From JACMLD01 sp964245425 (GTDB lineage Bacteria > Bacteroidota > Bacteroidia > Chitinophagales > Chitinophagaceae): DNA of 11,657 nucleotides. Of this stretch, positions 7,563-11,657 are shown piece by piece. A program made the translations under genes and the position numbers. The notes beneath the pieces were generated by a model. It worked only from the letters and a program-made list of their open reading frames with translations. It had not been told where the DNA came from and did no database searches. Location: contig CAXTMV010000187.1 of NCBI GenBank assembly GCA_964245425.1, positions 1 through 11,657 on the forward strand, given 5' to 3'. Position 1 is the stretch's first letter, and each line of letters opens with the position of its first letter.

Positions 7563-8582
7563 ATGTTTCGATTTGGCGTAATAGGCGGCGGAAGCTGGGC
7601 AACCGCCATTGTAAAAATTCTTACAGATAATAAACTGCCGGTAAACTGGTGGGTCAGGAGCGAACAGGTAATGCAGCACATCCAGCAGCGGCACCACAAT
7701 CCCAATTATTTAAGCTCTGTTTATTTTGATACCAGTATCCTGAAGATTGCTACCAGCATAGAAGACATCATTGCAGCAAGCGATTGCATTATCATTGCCA
7801 TGCCTTCTGCCTATATCAGCACCGCGCTGGCAGCCCTTCCGGCCAATTCGTTTGCCGGCAAGAAGATCATTTCAGCCGTAAAAGGAATGTTGCCGGAAGA
7901 AAACCTCCTGCTGAACGATTACCTGCAGCAATACTTCCAGCTGCCTGCCAGTGATTATTTCACCGTAATGGGACCCTGTCATGCTGAAGAAGTAGCAGCG
8001 GAGAAATTATCGTATCTCACTTTCTCGGGGACCGATGAACAAAAGCTGCCCCAGCTGGCAGGCTGCTTTAAAACCCTTTACCTGAATACAGTTATCAACC
8101 AAGATGTATACGGCGTACAATATGCCGCCATTCTTAAAAATATTTATGCAGTGGGTGCCGGCATTGCCCACGGACTGGAATACGGCGATAACTTCCTGAG
8201 TATGCTGATAGCGAATTGCGCATATGAAATGGGTGTTTTTTTACGTGCAGCGGGCATACTGCATGCCGGCTTACCCGCACCTGAAAAAAAGACAATCAAT
8301 TATGCCTCCTCGGTTTACCTGGGCGATCTGCTGGTAACCTGTTACTCGCTGTACAGCCGCAACCGCACCTTTGGCAACATGATAGGCAAAGGCTATTCGG
8401 TTAAAACCGCCCTGCTTGAAATGAATATGGTTGCAGAAGGATACAATGCCAGCAAATGTATTCATGTTACCAACCAAAAAGTGCAGGCTGCCATGCCCAT
8501 CGCAGACAACATATACCGCATTCTATGGGAAGGTATCACCCCTAAAACAGGCTTTGCATTTATAGAAGAGAAACTGGTTTGA
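7563..8582 (+). CDS. gpsA: NAD(P)H-dependent glycerol-3-phosphate dehydrogenase
   Basis: A 339-residue cytosolic enzyme reducing dihydroxyacetone phosphate to sn-glycerol-3-phosphate, the backbone precursor of phospholipids. The N-terminal Rossmann domain shows GVIGGGSWATA (5-15), a variant of the usual GxGSWGTA with Ala for Gly at 13, and IIIAMPS (76-82). SAVKG (104-108) supplies Lys107, and GPCHAEEVA (137-145) is the Bacteroidota form of GPSFAKEV. The C-terminal helical domain has catalytic Lys192 in LKNIYAVGAGIAHGL and SRNRTFG (265-271) for substrate phosphate binding. Length and motifs are complete, so it should be active. It begins 37 bases after the adaptor gene with no visible promoter, so it may be the last gene of the efflux operon. 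Its stop codon lies inside the long hairpin at 8580-8637. Confidence 0.96.
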   Translation: MFRFGVIGGGSWATAIVKILTDNKLPVNWWVRSEQVMQHIQQRHHNPNYLSSVYFDTSILKIATSIEDIIAASDCIIIAMPSAYISTALAALPANSFAGKKIISAVKGMLPEENLLLNDYLQQYFQLPASDYFTVMGPCHAEEVAAEKLSYLTFSGTDEQKLPQLAGCFKTLYLNTVINQDVYGVQYAAILKNIYAVGAGIAHGLEYGDNFLSMLIANCAYEMGVFLRAAGILHAGLPAPEKKTINYASSVYLGDLLVTCYSLYSRNRTFGNMIGKGYSVKTALLEMNMVAEGYNASKCIHVTNQKVQAAMPIADNIYRILWEGITPKTGFAFIEEKLV

Positions 8583-8637
8583 TGCGAGCTATGGTGGTGG
8601 GTCGCCCTCTTGGGGCGGCTCACCATAGTTCACATCA
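8580..8637. repeat. Long imperfect palindrome at the gpsA/hemW convergent junction
   Basis: Bases 8580-8637 fold into one hairpin. TGATG (8580-8584) pairs with CATCA (8633-8637); after one mismatch GAGCTATGGTG (8586-8596) pairs with CACCATAGTTC (8621-8631, one G-T wobble); then GGTCGCCC (8600-8607) pairs with GGGCGGCT (8613-8620, two wobbles) around a TCTTG loop. This gives about 24 pairs, broken only by one mismatch and a 3-base bulge (8597-8599, an extra GTG). It could act as a bidirectional terminator or mRNA 3'-end stabiliser for gpsA and hemW, but neither side has the U-tract of an intrinsic terminator. A dispersed REP-like palindrome is the alternative. Confidence 0.7.
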
Positions 8638-8678
8638 ATCAAAACTGAGCCGCTTCAAAAGGGTGACCTGCCTGTACA

Positions 8679-9818
8679 TCAGATCTCTCCTTCCAAAAAA
8701 AATAAATCGGCCGCAATGCCATCCGCAAAAAGTTTTCCTTCGCGGGTTAATAGCAGTCGATCGTCTTGCAGCAGCAGTTTTTCGCTTGTAATAAATTTGT
8801 TACTGTCGGTCTGCAGGCGCAGGCGGGCCGCTTTGCCGAAATGGGTCTCTGTGTGTTGCAGCTGCAATCCTTCCAGGGTACGAAGGGAGGTCATGATATA
8901 TTCGTTTAGCCGCTGCACCGGGGTTAGTTTTTCTTCTTCAAAAGGAATCTCATTCCTGTTCAAGGCTTCTATATACTGCAGGTTGTTGGCGATATTCCAT
9001 TGACGGTTCATGCCATTGTAAGAATGGGCCGATGGCCCCAGGCCCAGGTATTTTTGTCCGCCCCAGTAAGCAGCATTGTGCCGGCTCCGGTGGCCCGGTC
9101 TGGCAAAATTGGAGATTTCATAATGTTCATAACCGGCTTGCTGCAGCCAGTCCATCAGCTGCAGAAAATGCCGCGCCTGTTTGTTGGCATTCACCTCCTG
9201 TTTCTTGTGCAGGCTGATCATTTTTTGCAGCGCAGTACCAGGCTCTACCGTTAAAGCATAACAGGAGAGATGGGGAATGCCCATTTCCAATGCGGTGGTC
9301 ACATTTTTATGCCATTGCTCATCTGTAAGCCCGGGCGTTCCATAGATAAGATCGATAGACAAATTGCTGAAACCTGCGGCTTGCGCCAGGCTTATACAAT
9401 GGCTGGCCTGGTGGGCATTGTGCGCACGGTTCATCCACTGCAAATCCGCTTCCGCAAAAGACTGTATGCCGATGCTAAGCCGGTTGATACCTGTCCGTCT
9501 CCAGGCTGCCAGCTGCTCAGCCGTAATATCATCCGGGTTGGCTTCCAGCGTAACCTCGGCACCCGCCGCCACCCGGAAACGGTCCTGTAGTGTTTGCAGG
9601 ATCAGGGCCAGGTCTTCCTGCGCAAGAATAGAGGGTGTTCCGCCGCCCAGGTAAATGGTTTGTATCTCTTCCTGTTGCAGATAATTGTTACGAAGCAGGG
9701 CCTCTTTCAATAAAGCCGTTATAAAATCGTTCTTATTTTTGAGCGATACAGAAAAATGAAAATTACAGTAGTAACAGGCTTTTTTACAAAAGGGAATATG
9801 AATATAAATGCCTGCCAT
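8679..9818 (-). CDS. hemW: Radical SAM heme chaperone HemW
   Basis: A 379-residue cytosolic radical-SAM protein. The N-terminal IHIPFCKKACYYCNF carries the 4Fe-4S ligands Cys11, Cys15 and Cys18 as CxxxCxxCxF. The Phe at the last position marks HemW, whereas coproporphyrinogen dehydrogenase HemN has CxxxCxxCxC. GGGTPS (58-63) and EANPDDIT (92-99) bind SAM, SIGIQSF and DLIYGTPG follow, and HYEISNFARPGHRSRHN with LGLGPSAHSY are characteristic of the HemW core. The C-terminal HemN_C-like region is present and the length is normal. By family knowledge it binds heme and delivers it to hemoproteins rather than making it; older annotations call it oxygen-independent coproporphyrinogen oxidase. It converges on gpsA and diverges from the Omp85 gene across only 38 bases. 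The start gives the standard MAGIYIHIPFC beginning. Confidence 0.95.
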   Translation of the reverse strand: MAGIYIHIPFCKKACYYCNFHFSVSLKNKNDFITALLKEALLRNNYLQQEEIQTIYLGGGTPSILAQEDLALILQTLQDRFRVAAGAEVTLEANPDDITAEQLAAWRRTGINRLSIGIQSFAEADLQWMNRAHNAHQASHCISLAQAAGFSNLSIDLIYGTPGLTDEQWHKNVTTALEMGIPHLSCYALTVEPGTALQKMISLHKKQEVNANKQARHFLQLMDWLQQAGYEHYEISNFARPGHRSRHNAAYWGGQKYLGLGPSAHSYNGMNRQWNIANNLQYIEALNRNEIPFEEEKLTPVQRLNEYIMTSLRTLEGLQLQHTETHFGKAARLRLQTDSNKFITSEKLLLQDDRLLLTREGKLFADGIAADLFFLEGEI

Positions 9819-9856
9819 ACAAATTGTTTTCGGAAATTACAACCAGAACAACCAAG

Positions 9857-11657
9857 ATGCCAAAGGTAAGCCGATACAAGCTGGTAAAATGGCTGGCAGT
9901 CACCTGCCTGCTGCATATTGCCGTTGTTACAGCTGCCCAGTACACATTAAAAATGGTGCCGGTCGACAAAGATTCTTCCTTTTTAACCAATACCCTGGCA
10001 CTGCAGACTTCTTTTTCAGGGCAACAGCAATGCCTCCAGTACATCAATAACCTGCCGGCCCTGCTGCAAACAAAAGGCTATCCTTCTGCCTCCATAGACA
10101 GTACCTGGGCCGATTCCGCCTCCACTTCTATTAAACTTTTTGTTGGAGAAGCCTGGACACTGGCACATATCAGTACTGCCGCCTCCGATAAAAGGATACT
10201 TGAACAGGCAGGCTGGAGCGAAAAAAACATACAGGGCAAACCGCTGAACACCGACCGCCTGCAACAACTGAAAGAAAACCTGCTGGTTTATTTTGAAGAA
10301 AACGGCTACCCTTTTGCCAAAGTGCAGCTGGACAGCCTGCATTTTGAAAACAACCAATTGACTGCCCATCTTAAAATAGACAGGGGTCCGCAATATAAAA
10401 TAGACAGCCTCCGGATCTTCGGCAATGCAAAGATCAACAATGTTTTTTTGCAGCGGTACCTGGATATACAGGAAGGCAGCTATTACCAGAAAAGCAAACT
10501 GGTCAATATCAATAAGAGGATACTGGAACTACCCTATTTGCAGGAAAAAAAATCCTGGGACATGACGATGCTCGGCACCGGTTCCATTCTTAATCTTTAC
10601 CTGGAGCCCAAAAAAAGCAGCCAGATAAATGTGCTGGTAGGATTTTTACCCGCCAACCAGGTTACCAATAATAGTTATGATGTGGTACGGACCAAGCTGC
10701 TGTTCACCGGCGAAGCAACCATCAACCTTAAAAATGCGCTGGGCAACGGAGAACTGATTGGCTTAGACTGGCAACAGCTGCAGCAAAGTTCACCCAAACT
10801 GAACCTCCAGTACCAGCAGCCCTACCTGTTCGGTTCGCCTTTTGGCGTGTCGGCATCCTTCGACTTATACAAAAAAGATTCTTCCTACCTGAATATCAAT
10901 TTTAATGCAGGCGTACAATATGCTTTGTCCATTAACCAGACCGGGAAACTGTTCATCCAGCTAACGGGCACCAACCTCCTGAATGTAGACACACTCACGT
11001 TAAGGGCTACCCGTAAACTGCCCGACGCCATCGACGTAAGCGCCGTTGGAATCGGCATCGATTACAATATCAATAAAACCAATTACCGGCTCAACCCGCG
11101 CCGTGGCTATGAATTGCAGCTGACTGCCCTGGCCGGTACGCGGAATATCAAAAAGAACAATGTGATCGTAAAGCTGACCGATCCCGACTTCGCCTATGCT
11201 TCCTTATACGATACTGTTCAGCTGAAAACATACCAGTTCAGTATAAAGACTTCCATGGCCAAATACCTGCCACTGGGCCGGCAATCGACCCTTAAAGCGG
11301 CTTTCAGCGGCGGCTGGTTACAAAGCCCGAGCATTTTTCGGAACGAACTGTTCCAGATAGGTGGCTACCGGCTGATGCGCGGTTTTGACGAAGAGAGCAT
11401 CTTTGCATCGCAATATGCGGTTACTACGGCAGAGTACCGTTACCTGGTGGGATTGAATTCTTTCTTTTTTGTTTTTGCAGACGGTGGATGGGCGCAGAAC
11501 AAAAGCGTAAGTGTGCAAACCAGTAATATTTATATCGGCGCAGGCCTGGGGATGGCATTTGAAACCAAGGCGGGCATCTTTAATATTTCTTATGCCAATG
11601 GCAAACGGGATGATACAAAGTTCGACCTGCGGCAATCAAAGATCCATATCGGGTCTG
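9857..11657 (+). CDS. TamA/BamA-like Omp85 outer-membrane protein, 3' end cut off by window edge
   Basis: An ATG at 9857 opens a frame that runs without a stop to the window end (600 complete codons). Residues 1-27 are a signal peptide (VVTAA|Q) without a good lipobox, so it is not obviously a TamL-type lipoprotein. The periplasmic part (about 30-255) contains two or three POTRA-like units; the clearest is the last (about 181-252, IDSLRIFGNAKIN onward), preceded by one at about 100-177. The barrel (about 257 to the end) has the Omp85 loop-6 signature LMRGF (506-510), with the Arg that inserts into the lumen, QQPYLFGSPFG (320-330) and a terminal strand beginning KIHIG. Family ends such as KIHxGY..F suggest only a few residues are missing. 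The protein is shorter than BamA (five POTRAs) and closer to TamA in size. Likely role: inserting or translocating outer-membrane proteins; substrate unknown. Confidence 0.92.
   Translation, partial: MPKVSRYKLVKWLAVTCLLHIAVVTAAQYTLKMVPVDKDSSFLTNTLALQTSFSGQQQCLQYINNLPALLQTKGYPSASIDSTWADSASTSIKLFVGEAWTLAHISTAASDKRILEQAGWSEKNIQGKPLNTDRLQQLKENLLVYFEENGYPFAKVQLDSLHFENNQLTAHLKIDRGPQYKIDSLRIFGNAKINNVFLQRYLDIQEGSYYQKSKLVNINKRILELPYLQEKKSWDMTMLGTGSILNLYLEPKKSSQINVLVGFLPANQVTNNSYDVVRTKLLFTGEATINLKNALGNGELIGLDWQQLQQSSPKLNLQYQQPYLFGSPFGVSASFDLYKKDSSYLNINFNAGVQYALSINQTGKLFIQLTGTNLLNVDTLTLRATRKLPDAIDVSAVGIGIDYNINKTNYRLNPRRGYELQLTALAGTRNIKKNNVIVKLTDPDFAYASLYDTVQLKTYQFSIKTSMAKYLPLGRQSTLKAAFSGGWLQSPSIFRNELFQIGGYRLMRGFDEESIFASQYAVTTAEYRYLVGLNSFFFVFADGGWAQNKSVSVQTSNIYIGAGLGMAFETKAGIFNISYANGKRDDTKFDLRQSKIHIGS
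9861..9868 (-). promoter_or_regulatory. Putative Bacteroidota -7 element for hemW
   Basis: The minus strand reads TACCTTTG, an exact TAnnTTTG match, 43 bases before the hemW ATG. It lies within codons 2-4 of the divergent Omp85 gene, so the two promoters or leaders would overlap. No good -33 TTTG is seen at the usual distance. A chance match is possible. Confidence 0.3.

Noticed and set aside
7531..7581. A 16-residue ORF (ATG after AGAAGGG) overlapping the gpsA start
   Set aside because: It is too short to support, the purine run directly abuts the ATG with no spacing, and Bacteroidota rarely rely on such sites. gpsA starts properly at 7563.
9734..9741. TATTTTTG on the plus strand, an exact TAnnTTTG match upstream of the Omp85 gene
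   Set aside because: It lies 116 bases inside the hemW coding region with no -33 partner; one such match is expected by chance every few kilobases per strand.

Overview
The window looks like ordinary chromosomal DNA of a Bacteroidota bacterium, most likely of the Chitinophagaceae/Sphingobacteriales type. Reasons: the protein families and their sequence style (a TonB-dependent receptor, a TolC-like protein with typical Bacteroidota loops, an Omp85 protein, GpsA with the GPCHAEEV variant), start codons without clear Shine-Dalgarno sequences, and two matches to the Bacteroidota -7 element TAnnTTTG at sensible positions. This assignment is inference; there is no rRNA or marker search behind it. 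GC content is near 50 percent, genes are tightly packed, and I see no insertion sequence, phage gene, CRISPR array, tRNA or rRNA.

Layout. (1) 1-1823, minus: the N-terminal ~607 residues of a TonB-dependent outer-membrane receptor, cut off by the left edge. (2) 1824-1889: a 66-base divergent promoter region. (3) 1890-4440, plus: an APC-family amino-acid permease and a MetC-like PLP enzyme whose reading frames overlap by 8 bases. (4) 4441-4594: a spacer with a duplicated promoter-like 13-mer and a weak 52-codon ORF that exactly bridges its neighbours. (5) 4595-8582, plus: a TolC-family outer-membrane channel, an RND/MacA-type periplasmic adaptor and gpsA. (6) 8583-8678: a convergent junction holding a long near-perfect hairpin that includes the gpsA stop codon. 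(7) 8679-9818, minus: hemW. (8) 9857-11657, plus: a TamA/BamA-like Omp85 protein, cut off by the right edge only a few residues before its expected end.

How the genes may work together. The permease and the MetC-like lyase plausibly import and cleave a sulfur amino acid or related thioether; the divergent receptor may or may not belong with them. The TolC-like channel and the adaptor are two of the three parts of a tripartite efflux pump, but the inner-membrane pump is missing here. GpsA supplies sn-glycerol-3-phosphate for phospholipids, HemW handles heme, and the Omp85 protein inserts outer-membrane proteins, so the right half is mainly envelope and housekeeping functions. I found no convincing new system. 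The observations most worth checking are the hairpin at the gpsA/hemW junction, the permease-lyase pair with its unusual active-site loop, and the bridging small ORF with its in-frame repeat.
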